Of a stretch of 64,000 nt of DNA, positions 10,773-22,746 are shown in pieces. The position numbers and the translations under genes were made by a program. Source of the DNA: Akebia trifoliata. Taxonomy: Eukaryota; Streptophyta; Magnoliopsida; Ranunculales; Lardizabalaceae. A model generated the notes under the pieces. That model was not told the origin of the DNA, made no database searches, and saw only the letters and a list, made by a program, of their open reading frames with translations. The first letter of the stretch is position 1. Each line of letters opens with the position of its first letter. The stretch is from NCBI GenBank assembly GCA_017979445.1, contig CM030705.1, forward strand, positions 13,719,040 to 13,783,039, in the 5' to 3' direction.

Positions 10773-11960
10773 ATGAATTCTTTAGTCAAATTCATTTCTG
10801 GAAAACATAGTTCAAATCTAGAAAATCCAGAGGTCTTAAATATGGAAGAAAATTCTATAACAGATATCGAATCTAGCCTACATAACTGGAACATACCAAT
10901 GGTCCCAATTAAGAATATTTATAAAAAAGAAAATTTCCTTACAAAGACAGATTACACAATAAAAATCTATGAACAAACAATACCTTTGCTAGCAGAACAT
11001 CAAACCATAGAATTACTCTCAAAAGAATCCATATTAAGACATCAACAAAAACATAAGTTTTTACATATTGGATTAGTACAAGTAGCCATTAAACCATTAA
11101 CAAGAATAGGATTAAAAGCTTCAGTCTTACTATGTCTGAGAGACAAAAGACACTTGAATTTTACAGATTATTTGTTAGGACTAGTAGAGTCAAGTCTCTA
11201 TGATGGACCAATATATTTTGACAGCTTTCCAAATTTTACAGTTGTTCTAACAGACCCAGGAATAATGAAAGTCTTAAGTTTAAACATCCAAACTTCAAGA
11301 TATAACATGATACCAGGATCTCAACCTTTAGCTTTAGTTTTTAGAATAGTCTACAAGACTATGACCACAACAATAAACCTAGGAGCACTGTCAAAACCAT
11401 CCTTAGAAGGAGAAACTCTTTTACTACAAAGCAATATATACAAGTCAAATAAACTAGTACCTAAGAGGATCTCTTGGAATGATGTCCAGTTACCAGCCAC
11501 CTGGAACTTGACAGCGGAAGGTCAATCACAAATACCAGAAAATAAAGAACCTAAGTCAATAATACAATACCCAGATGGAAACATAGAAATTAATTTTCCC
11601 TCATTCAAAAGATCAATAATACTAACAGACAAAACAAGTTCTATAACGACAATACCATTAATAGACAATTTAATCCCTGGAAGAACATCTACAAGTAGAG
11701 CTTCTACTAGTAAAGAATTAAAACTAAAAGGGATAAAAGATGAAATAATTCCAATTCCATATTAGCAAGATTTAAAAAAGATAAACATCCAACAATCCCC
11801 TAATTCATCTCCTACTCAGTCACAAATGCAAGATGACTCACCACAGATACATGTATTAGAAAAATTTAAACCAAACATTCCCCTAATAAAATTAGAATAT
11901 ATCATTTCAAAAGAAAAAGAAGAATTTGAAGAAAAGTCAGAAAGTTATCAAAAACAAGTT
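10773..11960 (+). pseudogene. Caulimovirid movement protein (30K superfamily) and start of downstream polyprotein
   Basis: An uninterrupted 330-codon frame (10773-11765) has the expected layout of a 30K-type movement protein: a start region, then a beta-rich core containing LVQVAIKPLTR, LLCLRDKRH, the GLVESSLYDGP block with a conserved-type Gly/Asp and a later PGSQPLALVFRI block. Such proteins open plasmodesmata for cell-to-cell spread. TAG at 11763 interrupts the frame, which otherwise continues in phase with a Gln/Ser/Glu/Lys-rich stretch to about 11960, where viral character ends. In the virus this would lead into the capsid region. The truncated polyprotein and the stop mean that this is a genomic relic; the movement-protein part alone is intact. 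Confidence 0.75.
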
Positions 11961-11964
11961 TTGA

Positions 11965-13496
11965 AGGTGATTACAACCCTTATACTTTCGACCAAACCGA
12001 GATCCGATCTACTGGAGATAAGGGAGATGGATCATTACATCTTAAAAGCTTTCTAAAAAGAAATTAAAGAGATGAGGGAGAAAGTAGAAGAGGGATATAG
12101 ATATGGTAGATAAAGAGAGGAGGTGTGTATTCATTTGACCCACCTTGAAGCTTTAAGGTCTTCTTTGACCTTCAAAATAATGAGTTTTCTTTGACTTTTC
12201 TTCAATTGAAGATAGAAGATTGAGAGAAGATGATGCTTAACTTTAAGAGTAATACTTAACTTAAGACTGAGTTAATAGATTAGTAGTAAATTGATAGTAG
12301 AGGGTTGAGAGTAAGGGAGTATTTTTCTTAATTTTTCATTAGGTATTGTGAGTTGAAAATGATAGGGATTTTATAACAGTTTGGAGGTTATTTAGGGATA
12401 GATTGGATGAAAAAATAAAATAGAGTAGAATGGTTTAAGGATTATGAGACAAGGTATTTGTAAATTGAAGGTGGTGAAGAGGCATTTGTGTAAGGGAGGT
12501 TACATGGGTTATTTGTAAACCAAATGGGTTGGATCTTTCAACTCATTTGGGTTGAGTGTTAGGTGAAATGAAATAAATGATATTTGATTTAGAGAATGGG
12601 GGTGTAAGATGGTGATTGATTGATTGAGTATTTTGTGAGTTGAGGGGAGTGGGTTTTGATTAAAAGAATAGATTGTATAAGAAGATAATTGATTAAATTT
12701 TAAGAGGGTGAGAGAGATAGTAACATGTGTCAAGATGTGTGAAGATTATAATTTTTTAGATGAGTTGATGAGAGAGAATGATTGTTTGATTTGAGAGGAG
12801 GGTGTGGATTTTTTATGAATGATAATAATAGATTTGGGGGAGGTATGGGTTTGTAGGAAATGATAATAATAAATTAGAGTGAGATATGGGTTTGTAGGGA
12901 ATGATGATGATAGATTAGGGAGAGGTATGAGTTTGTAGAGAATGATAATGGTAGGTTAGGAGAATGATAATGGATTGATGTGATCTTTTAGAGAAAATGT
13001 AATAGGGGTGTGTAGTTTGATTAGGGTGGTGACATGTGTCACACCTTGATGGTCATGGTGATTGGTTATGATGTTGGACTTGGGTTGTTGGATGTGGTAG
13101 ATTAGTTGGACTTGGATTGTTGGGTATGGTGTTGGGTTTTGAATCCATTGGACTTGGGTAGGATGGTTGGGTTTGAGTAGATTAGTTAGGCTTGTGTTGT
13201 TGGGTGTGGTGTTGGGTAGATTAGTTGGGCTTGGTCGTTGGGTGTGGCATTGGGTTTTGAATCCATTGGACTTGGGATGGTGGGTTGAATAGGAATGGTA
13301 ATGAGTTGAGTTGAATAGTTATGAATTTAGAGATATAAAGGTGGGTGAGGAGTTTTTGGTTCGTGGGCCACGTGAGTAGGGCCTTGGGCCGTTTATTGAA
13401 AGATAAAAGAATTTTTTGAAGGTTTGGACTTTAATGACCCATTCCGATTTTTGGGACATTTTACATCGAGAGCCCGGTCAAATTTGAATGTCTACA
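11965..13496 (-). mobile_element. LTR fragment (gypsy type), inverted, same family as 30115-32663
   Basis: Read on the minus strand from 13496 it starts TGTAGACATTCAAATTTGAC, like the LTR at 30115 (TGTAGACACCCAAATTTGAC), followed by a block of GGGCTC/GGCCC text and a long pyrimidine-rich stretch of CCCAAC/CCAAGTCCAA repeats. The internal purine-rich look of 12240-13330 on the plus strand is simply this stretch. It ends near 11965 against viral sequence, before the family's normal 3' end. Confidence 0.65.
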
Positions 13497-14560
13497 ATTA
13501 TCAAAAAGTAAAATATATTTTTTACAATTATATAATGCAAATATTTAATGTGATAAGGTAAAATATATTTTATTTATTTATTTAGTATTTCAATTTTTTT
13601 TTTGTTGATAAGCATTTAGTATTTCAATTGTGTTATAACACCATGCATTTACAATCATATTTCGAATTTTATGAATTTACTTATATTATTTTATTTCTTC
13701 TAACTTGAATGTTTTATAAAATATTTTAGAGTCGTGGGATTATCACGTTAAACCCACAATAAAGATGAATGATATAGATTGGAGAAAATGGCTATCTAAT
13801 GCAAATATTGAACGTGAAAAGATAATTTTTCTCATTAATTTAGTATTTCAATTGAGATATAACATCAAGCATTACAATCATATGTTATTTTCAAAGAAAT
13901 TAAATTTGTAATTACTTTTTATTGAAAAGGTTAAGTTGGTTGTACATAGCCCAGAGTGGCTATGCTTTGTACGTGTGGACTTCTCGTCGTTGGTTATTAA
14001 TGTATAAGTTTTTAATGCACTTTAAATAATTATAAAAAATACACATTGCAATACATTTATGGTTATGCCTTATTTTATAGATAAATTTTGATAATATGAC
14101 ACAGATTTTGGCGTATGCCTTTGACGCCCCTTTCTCTCTCCTGCTCATCATGAAAAAAAAAAAGAAAAAAACTTTCTAATCTGATCACCTTGTGACATTC
14201 AAAAACATGATTCAATGCAATAGAGTTGTAGATGACAAAATTACATGAACTTAAAAAAAATAGTTATTTTTCACCATTGAATTTTATTTTTAAATTTGAG
14301 TGTTCAATGGCCGTCCATTTTCAAAACCTTGGATCAAGCTCGAAAAATAATATATATATATTTTTGAATATGAATATTTCATGAAATCTAAAAGGTTGTG
14401 TTGTGGATTGTCAATGTGATAATCAATGTGGGCCCAACGACCCTTTTCAAGATTTGAAATAAAAAAAAACAAATTTGTGGGCAACGGACAAGAGAGAGAA
14501 GCTCTCTCTATCGCTGATGTCATTGGCGCCACATGTCAAACATTTGTTGTGTTGTAAGCA
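13497..14560. other. AT-rich intergenic sequence with a diverged direct repeat
   Basis: No gene seen. A block containing TTAGTATTTCAATTG and a following ATAACA..AAGCAT..ACAATCATAT occurs twice, near 13588-13665 and 13838-13885, suggesting an old duplication. Short open frames on the minus strand have no recognisable content. Confidence 0.4.
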
Positions 14561-15637
14561 AACACGTCAGGGGGTGTGTGTGCCAAAAATGACGTCATAT
14601 TATCAACACTCTTTATAGATTGATGGATATCGACACTCAATGTTTCCAATTTCATTTCTCTCCACTCTTAAATCTATTAAGGCCTCTCAGTTCACAATCT
14701 CAACTCACATACCCTCAAACCATTAAAATCTCTCAACTCTCAATCTAAAATCCATTAACTTCAAATCTTCACACTACAAGCATCTCAACCCTCAAATTCT
14801 ACATTGAAGTTAAGATCAAGAAATACTTCAAGAACACAAAGAAGAAGATTAAAAAAATATACTCAAAACTTTAAAATGGGTGTAGGAAAATAATTTCCCC
14901 TCCCTCCCTTCTCTTGAGTTCAAAATCTCACTAGAACTCAGAACTTCTTTGTTTTATAGCGAGTAGGGTTATTTCCTAAAATATAGGATCTGGGTTTCGA
15001 ACTAGGATCTAGTTCCAGTTTCGAGTGTCTATTGTGATTTTACATATCATTGCAAGTCGATTACATGAAAGTGGTGTTCCACTAACATTTTCATGGGCCT
15101 CCATTTATCAAGTATACGATGGCTTTAAGAAGTTGATATATGGTAACATTACGAATCGCATATCTCCATTTTCTAGCTCTCCTTTTCACCTTTCTTTTTC
15201 TTTTGATTTTGAAGGTTTACATCCCTAAAAATGTAACTCATCGTGGTCTAGTCATCATGAGGTTCCTCTCTTAATGAGGTGGCCCTATGATTTAGGTCTG
15301 AAATAAAATCCCTATAAGATTGATGGTACAAGTTTTATTTTCATTAATTTTTTCTCTTAGATTTTTTCAAAAAATGAAAAATAACCAACGCATAGCTTAC
15401 CACCTAAGGTAGAGGGAATACTATGCCTAAAACATTCTCTATTTTCTAAATGGACCCCTTACTTAGATTTTAAGTAGGTTTGTGCCAAATACATATGAGA
15501 ATCACTATAAAACTAATCTTTTTATAAAAAAAATTAATTCAGGTGCTCATTCACACCCTATTCTAAAAAAAAAAGCCGATGACTCTAAATCCAAGTAGAG
15601 ATTGGATTTTCAACGAAAAGTCCATGTCTACAAAGGC
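14560..15637 (+). mobile_element. Probable LTR remnant, 3' part
   Basis: The part 15370-15637 resembles the 3' end of the LTR at 30115-32663: a GCCTAA..CATTCTC stretch, a TCATTCACACCC block, then GATGACTCTAAA...GATTGGAT...AAAAGTCCATGTCTACA, matching CGACTCCAAAA...GGATGGATG...ATCCCATGTCCACA. A pyrimidine-rich segment (14640-14800) precedes it, as in that LTR. The left border is not resolved. Confidence 0.4.
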
Positions 15638-16170
15638 AATACAATTCATTACAAAAGCGTTTTCCTATTTTTCAATTACATTTTCTTATTCGTTTGAAAT
15701 CTTTTTCTTCTCTTCATATTTGTGTTTTTAATCTTCTTCTGAAACCTTTTTATTTGTTTGAAATCTTCTTCTTCTTCTTCATTTTCAATATTCTTTTTCT
15801 TCAAATTTACATCTTTTTATGCTCATCTCAATTCAAGCCTCAAAGATGCTACGACGGGTGTGGTGTATCTTTTTCAGACCCCATTTTATTTTTTTGTTTT
15901 TTTTGACAAGAACTTTAGTCTTGGACAATATTTGTGCTGCTTTTCCAGCCCAAAATTCAACTATTCCAATGAAACTAATAGTAACTAAGAAAGACATATT
16001 TCTGTTAAAAAATGTAATAATTATATCTAAAAAAAGATTGTAGCAGCAAATTTAGTGTCAAATCAAAGATAAAAGATAATTTGAGAATAAAAAGACAATT
16101 TTTGCTAACATGACAATTTCTGATAGTAAAGCCCTAATTTAGAAGAGATGAGGCTTGGACTTAAGGAAAT
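15638..16170. other. Pyrimidine-rich and AT-rich sequence, nothing recognised
   Basis: T/C-rich on the plus strand from 15660 to 15900, giving overlapping Phe/Ser-rich open frames that are compositional artefacts. No gene or element end seen. Confidence 0.4.
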
Positions 16171-16446
16171 GGATCATCTGTAGCACACTGTTCTTGTACC
16201 ACAGATCCAATAGATAAAAAAAGTCATCTTAAAAGAAAAAAATTAACATCTCAACCTCTTGTGATCATGACTTAGATTTGATTTAAAAAAAATGTCAGAA
16301 AACAAATTTTTCCTCTCGATTCATGTCTTTGAAAATGAGCGGCTACTCTAACACCCAATATTTTAAGTGTGTGAATGTGGCTCTCTTTCAATCGTTGGAT
16401 CTGTGCTACAAGGTACCAAAAGAATCGGGTGCTACAGAAGATCGGC
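16171..16446. mobile_element. MITE with about 45-bp imperfect inverted ends
   Basis: The left end GGATCATCTGTAGCACACTG matches the reverse complement of the right end, CGATCTTCTGTAGCACCCGA. The similarity continues inward through GTACC and ACAGATCCAA on both arms. The body is non-coding. It lies immediately left of Harbinger element A. No target duplication was identified. Confidence 0.7.
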
Positions 16447-16700
16447 TTCCGAACTTAGGTGCCTGAAAAACTAAGGGTCTGTTCTTTACAGAAGCCAGCT
16501 CCACCTCCAAAAGTTGTATTCTAGAAGAAATAGAAGTCAGGAGCTTGAAAAGCTACTTCCAGCAGAAATTTGTTTGTTATAGAAGCACATAAGCTAGAAA
16601 TTGATATTCATTTGACAGTTGGATTCTCATAAAATGACTAGAATACCTCTAAAATTGATAATGTACAAAATGACCAAAATAATTTAATAATATAAATAAT

Positions 16701-16703
<3 letters not shown>

Positions 16704-16740
<37 letters not shown>
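16704..16740. repeat. (TA)n microsatellite
   Basis: Pure TA dinucleotide run near the left end of Harbinger A; a similar run occurs at the equivalent place of the element at 54323 (about 54547-54580). Confidence 0.95.
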
Positions 16741-16745
<5 letters not shown>

Positions 16746-17393
16746 AATTTATAAAAATAATTATTTTTAATTTAAATAAATTTATAAATTTTATAATTCT
16801 ATCAAAATTTCTATAGCATCTCCTTTTAAAAATGGGCATATGAAATTTTCTTGATAAAGAAAAGACTTGCATAATACACAATCCAACATCCACATAACAT
16901 CTCATACACATTAACATTCAAACAGGCACATAATACCTACATCAATATATTTTAAATTATTATATTTCATCATCGTTGAAGGAGAAATGTTACTACTAAC
17001 ACTATAATCAAAATTAAAATAAATAATATAAGTAAGATATTACATCCTATCAATGCATATTTAATATTATTCTTATTATTTAGGTTATGCATAAGTTTTT
17101 TAACCATTACATTATCCAAGACACGCTCATCTACCATAAACATGTACCATTGTGTTTTTAAAAATAAATAATTGATCTATTAATGAATTTTTTGCAAGAA
17201 AACTTAAATTATATTAAACTAGATTCAACTAATTTACCTGCCATAATGAACATCTATAAAATACTTTCATTGTTTTCCTTTAAATGAGTAATAAATTATT
17301 GTATAATTAGGCCACAAAAACAACAGGAAGGAAAATGTTATGTCATAAATACTACAAACACATCACGTTTTATCAAATAAAAAGGTTGCAATG

Positions 17394-18846
17394 TTATACA
17401 AATTGAGAAATATAATTTTTATTAAAAACAAATTCAAAATATATCAAAGCTCTATCATAAATAACATATAGTGTATTAGTTATTCCACTCCTTGTCCTCT
17501 TCATGATGACACGAGATCGACGATTTATAGGCTGATCATTATTATCATATTCATGTGCACCCCTTTCATCTTTCACAATTTGTTATTCTTCAAAACGTAA
17601 AAATTCTTCATCTGCAATTGCATGTTTTCTTATGAAGTTATAGAGTGTCATGCAAGCCAATATAATATCTCGTTGTGTTTGAAATTTGTAACATAACATT
17701 TGCTTCAAATTTACCTTCAAAACTCCAAAACATCACTCAATAACATTCTTTAGTGAAGAATGAATATAGTTAAACAATTCTTTATTTGTTCTTAAAATTG
17801 ATTCTCTTCTAAAATCTTGTAAATGATATGTTGTACCTTGGTAAGGTGCGAGATAACCTTCATTCAATAGATATGTAGAGTCGACCAAATAATATTTGCC
17901 TTGAAAAAAGAAGATAATCTATTAAGAACAACATTTTCAATATTGTATTTTATCTTAACTTTAAAAAAATTAATCTAAGGTGGGTGTGAAAATTGTAACA
18001 ATGGTTTCGCAATAGTGTTGAAGAACACCAGAGAATCATTTGCTAATCCCTCCTATCCAACTATGACATGTGTAAATGTCATATAAAAACACAAGTAGCC
18101 ATAACATTTGTGTTATGTCTTTGTGTTCTTAAAATTTGTTATGATGCATGAATGTGATATGTTTACTAATGTGTGTCCCATCGATCATCTTAACACAATC
18201 CTTATATTTGTATCTTTTAAATATAAATAATTATATTTAATGTTATTATAAATAATGGTCAATGAAGGAAATCATTAAGAAAATTCCTTAAAATATGACT
18301 AATATATTTTATTCGTTCGTATATGCTCGAGACTTTGTTGAGATTAGGAGGAACGATAAAAACTTTGAAATTTCAATTAAGTCTCTAAGAACTGTATGAA
18401 AATATTTGTTAATAGTATCTAATAAATGCTTAAAATTGACCCTCAGCACCTTATGTTTTTCATTGTGATACACAGTATAAACAAACATTACAACTTGTTC
18501 TTGAATCGATATTTTATTTTCATCTTTTATCAAACCCCTCCCTTCTAATGTGTCATACAAATTTAAAAACATGTCGTTCTATCATAAATAAATTATTACA
18601 TGTGTTACCATGTCCATCAATGATGTCACATATATAATCTGCTCTAGTATAACTAGAATTCCTATGTGGTTCTTTATAGATAAATGTGTCAACGTATTGC
18701 TGTATTGCAACAATGACACATATTACCACAATATATAATAATAAATTATCATCTACGGTATTCATGTCATGAACTTCATCATTGTTAGACATATCATTGT
18801 GGGTGAAGGTACCATCATGAGTGAAAATATCATCATCGAAATTCAT
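17394..18846 (-). pseudogene. PIF/Harbinger transposase relic (element A)
   Basis: Minus-strand fragments in several frames follow the order of a Harbinger DDE transposase. The N-terminal part (18846-18553) contains YIVVICVIVAIQQYVDTFIYKEPHRNSSYT and a CNNLFMIERHVF block (given here only as landmarks in the translation). The helical part (18572-18309) contains IQEQVVMFVY. A KMIDGTHIS motif near 18200-18170 carries the first catalytic Asp, and an eroded C-terminal end reads to 17394. Intervening stops and frameshifts are numerous, so it is inactive. Its gene order is the same as in the better preserved copy at 21254-22635. Confidence 0.7.
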
Positions 18847-19299
18847 AAGTCTGTATAATTACATAACTACAAATTATATAAATCCAAATCATAACATTTA
18901 AATAACATAAATAACAAAATAAACATGTTTAACATTTATCACATACCAGACATTGTCAATAACATTCGCTACATAATAATAAAAAATAAATGACTTTTTC
19001 TTTCTCAGCCAGATCACCCAACCTAGGGTAGGGAAAATTCGAACTACGTCTTAGTCTGATCCCAAAATTCTGGGGTACGTAGGCAACCTGAGAAGTTACT
19101 TTAGATTCGACCACATCAAAATACAAAAATAGATTCCCCTACACAAAAAAATTCAAAAGAAAAAGAAATATCATTCAAAATGGGGAAGAAATTCAAAGAA
19201 AAAGAAAATATTTTAAAAGGAAATGCCACACAAGGGGCATTTGGATTTTTAAGCCTCAAAATTCATTTCTTGTTATACCTAGTCCTAAGCCTACCCATA

Positions 19300-19720
19300 A
19301 AAGTCCTTTTAAGTACTGTGCGAAAAAGTCAAGGAAGATAGCAAAGCATGATCAGACAATAACTCTAGAAGTTCAAAATGGAAGAAAAAGAAAAAAGAAG
19401 TTTGCTAAGTTGAAAACCCAAAAAGGCAACTTAGGTAAAAATTAGGGCAAACTCACAAGGTTGAAAATCTGAAAGGACTACCCTGGCAACAATCAGAGTA
19501 AAGAAAAGAGAAAAAATTATAAGTTCGCTAGATCGAAAATCTAAAAAGACGATCTAGGCAAAAGCTAAAACATGCTTGCTAGATTGAAAATATAAAAAGG
19601 CGATTTAGACAAAAGTTAGAGCGACAAAAGTTAGAGCAAAAAAGAAAAATAAAAGAAAATCTCCGTTGAGTTGAAAAGCTAAAAAGATAGTCCGAGCTAA
19701 AACATCAGAAGTCCGAATGA
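19300..19720 (+). repeat. Degenerate tandem repeat near the 3' end of the gypsy internal region
   Basis: Units of about 50-70 bp repeat the pattern GTTGAAAA(C/T)..AAAAAGGC.A..(T/C)TAGGCAAAA...TTAGAGCAAA at least five times. It is non-coding; arrays of this sort are common upstream of the polypurine tract in such elements. Confidence 0.6.
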
Positions 19721-21253
19721 TCAAGTTTCAATACCCAGTTTGAACAAAATATAGACTCAGTGGATACAAGTATCTCGTCTATGATTGATCTGAAGAGTTT
19801 CATGTCCGTAAGCGAACTGACGGGGAGAAAAAACAAATTCTATGATGAGTTTCGGAAAGAAATATTTTGTTTCAATTTCTTTGAACCTGACTCAATCTTC
19901 AATATAAAAAGTCAAAATTAAAAGTTAAGTGGGCGATTGATTCAGTTGCCAAAATCTGTTGTCAGCTTCTGCTGTCAAAATTTACTGTCAGAATCTGCTG
20001 TCAGAATCTGAAAAGTTGAAAAACTTGTTTGATAGAACTTTTTAAAATTACTGTGTTGTTGACTAGAATCTGGTAATTACTATTTGATACAGCTTCTAAA
20101 ATCTGTTGTAGTAAGGTAAAATGATCAGAATGCCCTTAAGGTTGATAATGCAACCAAAATGTATAAAAATTACCAGAAGACTCCTATACATATATAATTA
20201 CACTAAATATATATAAATATAATAAAATTATATAAAAAATTAAAAAAATAATTATTTTAATTTTAAAATGTTTATAATTCTAAAAAAAATTATAGAAAAA
20301 TTTATAATTCTATAGAAATTTCGGCAGTATCTCCTCTTAAAAATAGACATATAAAGTTTTCTTGATAAACAAAATACCTGCATAATACACAATCCAATAT
20401 AATGTACTCAGAATGCATAAAAAATTATTAAAATACCCTTATAAATATATAATTAAACTAAATGTAAATAAATATAATATAATTCTATAAAAATTTCGAC
20501 AGCATCTCCTTTTGAAATTGAACATATGAAATTTTCATAATAAACAAAATACCTGCATAATATTCAATCCAAATTTCACATTTTACATAACATATCCACA
20601 TTACATCGTATATACATAACACATCCACAACCACCACATTTAGATTCTGACATCATTTAAACATAATAATCATAATTAATATAATAAGTAAAACTAAAAG
20701 AAATAAAAATATAAAAAATATACATCTAACAAATCCATACAAAATATATTTTTCATTCTTCTTATTTGACTCCGTTACTTTATCTTGAGGAATATTATCA
20801 TTGATAATGTCAACTACATCTACCCACAGAAAAAATCATGCATGTCTCTATAAAGTAAAATAATACATGAATTAATATTAATGTCACCAAATATAAATAC
20901 GCACCCAACATTACTATTAATACCATATTACTTATCAAGATGGACACTTATAAAATATCCTCCCATAATTTTCTTTTGTTTTAACTGTAACTAATGTCAT
21001 CAATCGACCACATGAACAACATGGTGGATACGTATATTTTGCCATTAATGCTATTCATCATACACAAAGACAATAAATAAATAAGCATAAAATCTTTGAA
21101 ATATACTTTAAAATAGTATAATCTTTATTCCAACATTGTTTAACAGTATTTATAATTACAATACAAAATAAAAAAATAGAATATGAAAATACATCAATGA
21201 TTACTAGTAAAAATGACATAAGCTATTAAATCCCTATGTATTTTCATTGTTTG

Positions 21254-22635
21254 TTAACTCTGATGACATACTAATGGGGGAATTGGATACTTTTGATTAG
21301 TGATGCCCTCTTCTTCTACTCCCGTTGATCTTTCTTCTTCGAATCGAATAAATTCTTCATCGACGATAACATATTTTCTGATAAAATTGTACAATGTCTT
21401 GTAGGCAATAACAATATTTCGTTGTTTGCCCAAATTATATGAATGCATCAACTTCAAGATTGACCATTTTGCTTTCAAAACGCTAAAGGTTCGTTCAATC
21501 ACGTTCCGAAGTGAAGAATATAAATGATTGAATAATTCGTTTCGACCATTTGCCAGTGATCTATTATAGTCTTATAGATGGTATCGAACACCTCGATAAG
21601 GTGCGAGATAACCATCAATGAATGGGTACCTAATATCTATCAAATAATATTTACCTATTATCCAAAAAAATATATTAATTTATAATATTAAATATAAACA
21701 GATATAATTAAACAACTTTTAAATACAGACCTGGTGAAGGATATGGAAAATTTAAACTGTAAGTATTCAATGTCTTAAGGAAGACACGTGAATCATTAGC
21801 TGACCCTTCCCAACGAATCATTACATAAGTGAACAACATGTCAAACAAACATGTTGCCATTACATTTTGTGTGAGTCCCTTATGTCCTCGATATCGTATT
21901 TGTTCCGCTATTGGTACAAATACACTAACATGCGTCCCGTCTATTGCTCCAATACAATCCTACATATTTTTAAGGTATATTAATATATAAACATTAATGA
22001 AACAAGTATTTTATATATATATATATATAACCTTAAAATATGACAAAAAACGAGGATTGTTACGGATGTGCGAAGAGACTTCATTGAAGTAGGAAGGTAC
22101 AATTAAGGACATTGATAAGTTCACCATAACCAAAAGAATTTTCATGAAATACTTACTAACCGATTGAACTGAGTGATCAAAACTATTTGCAACTAATCTT
22201 TTGACCTTGATTATGTCCTACTATCAATAAAAATATCGCTAGTTGTTCTTGAATAGTAATATAGCGTTCCATCTTTAGTAGACCTCGAACTTCTAAAAGA
22301 TTACAAAGATTCAGAAATACGTGTCGTTCCATTCTAAATAATGAATGACACGTCGCACGATTATCATCCAGTGTTTCCCGTACAAAATCAATCCCCTTTA
22401 ACTGACTATTATTATATGGCTCCCTATATAAGAAATTCTCGCAATAAAATGACAAACCTAGGACGCCTCCTGTATTGACCATACTTAAAACACTTGAGTC
22501 GATAGTATTGGTGGAATCATCATTTGAATCGATAGTATCAGCCGTATCAGCAGAATCGATAGTATTCGTTGTATCAACATCTGAATCAATAACTTGCTTA
22601 TGAATCCATATTAGTGGTATATATATATCTAACAA
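21254..22635 (-). pseudogene. PIF/Harbinger DDE transposase, nearly intact (element B)
   Basis: It cuts and pastes the element together with its Myb-like partner. Three minus-strand exons join with GT-AG introns: about 22635-22032, 21959-21731 and 21654-21254. The N-terminal part has FLYREPYNNS, RMERHVFLNLC and the helical IQEQLAIFLLIVGHN. The second exon opens with DCIGAIDGTHV (first catalytic Asp) and continues RYRGHKGLTQNVMATC, then a WEGSANDSRVF motif. The third has YYLIDIRYP (second Asp), LAPYRGVRYHL and VIERTFSVLKAKW (catalytic Glu). All three DDE residues are therefore present. Two lesions are seen: a frameshift near 22195 and a TAA codon at 21574-21572 where the family has a Gln-type residue. 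The start codon is unsettled. Confidence 0.85.
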
Positions 22636-22746
22636 CAGATAAAATATCTATCTAATAGAAAATATTAATCACAATATCCATCTAACAGAAAATATAATAT
22701 GCACAATATCCATCCAACAGTCAAAATAATCAATGTATATTGCACT

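Larger units (their letters stand above)
7430..11960 (+). mobile_element. Endogenous pararetrovirus (Caulimoviridae) segment, circularly permuted
   Basis: In order on the plus strand: reverse transcriptase-RNase H, a second ORF, an intergenic region, a short ORF, a tRNA-Met primer-binding site and a movement protein that continues into a further region before breaking off near 11960. In a caulimovirid polyprotein the movement protein comes first and RT-RNase H last, so this is a linear piece of the circular genome running through the replication start site. The capsid and protease regions are absent. A second ORF overlapping the end of the RT polyprotein is the arrangement described for Florendovirus; that genus is inferred from layout only. 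It is flanked by LTR fragments on both sides. Multiple stops show it is an old genomic copy. Confidence 0.88.

Noticed and set aside
10622..10894. Minus-strand open frame of 90 codons opposite the pararetrovirus leader and movement protein start
   Set aside because: It overlaps the well-supported movement-protein frame and has no recognisable sequence; a shadow frame.
14290..14532. Minus-strand 80-codon open frame
   Set aside because: It is AT-driven, with no domain and no flanking exon or promoter signs.
15694..16043. Overlapping Phe/Ser-rich open frames
   Set aside because: They are a product of a T/C-rich stretch; no consistent frame or domain.
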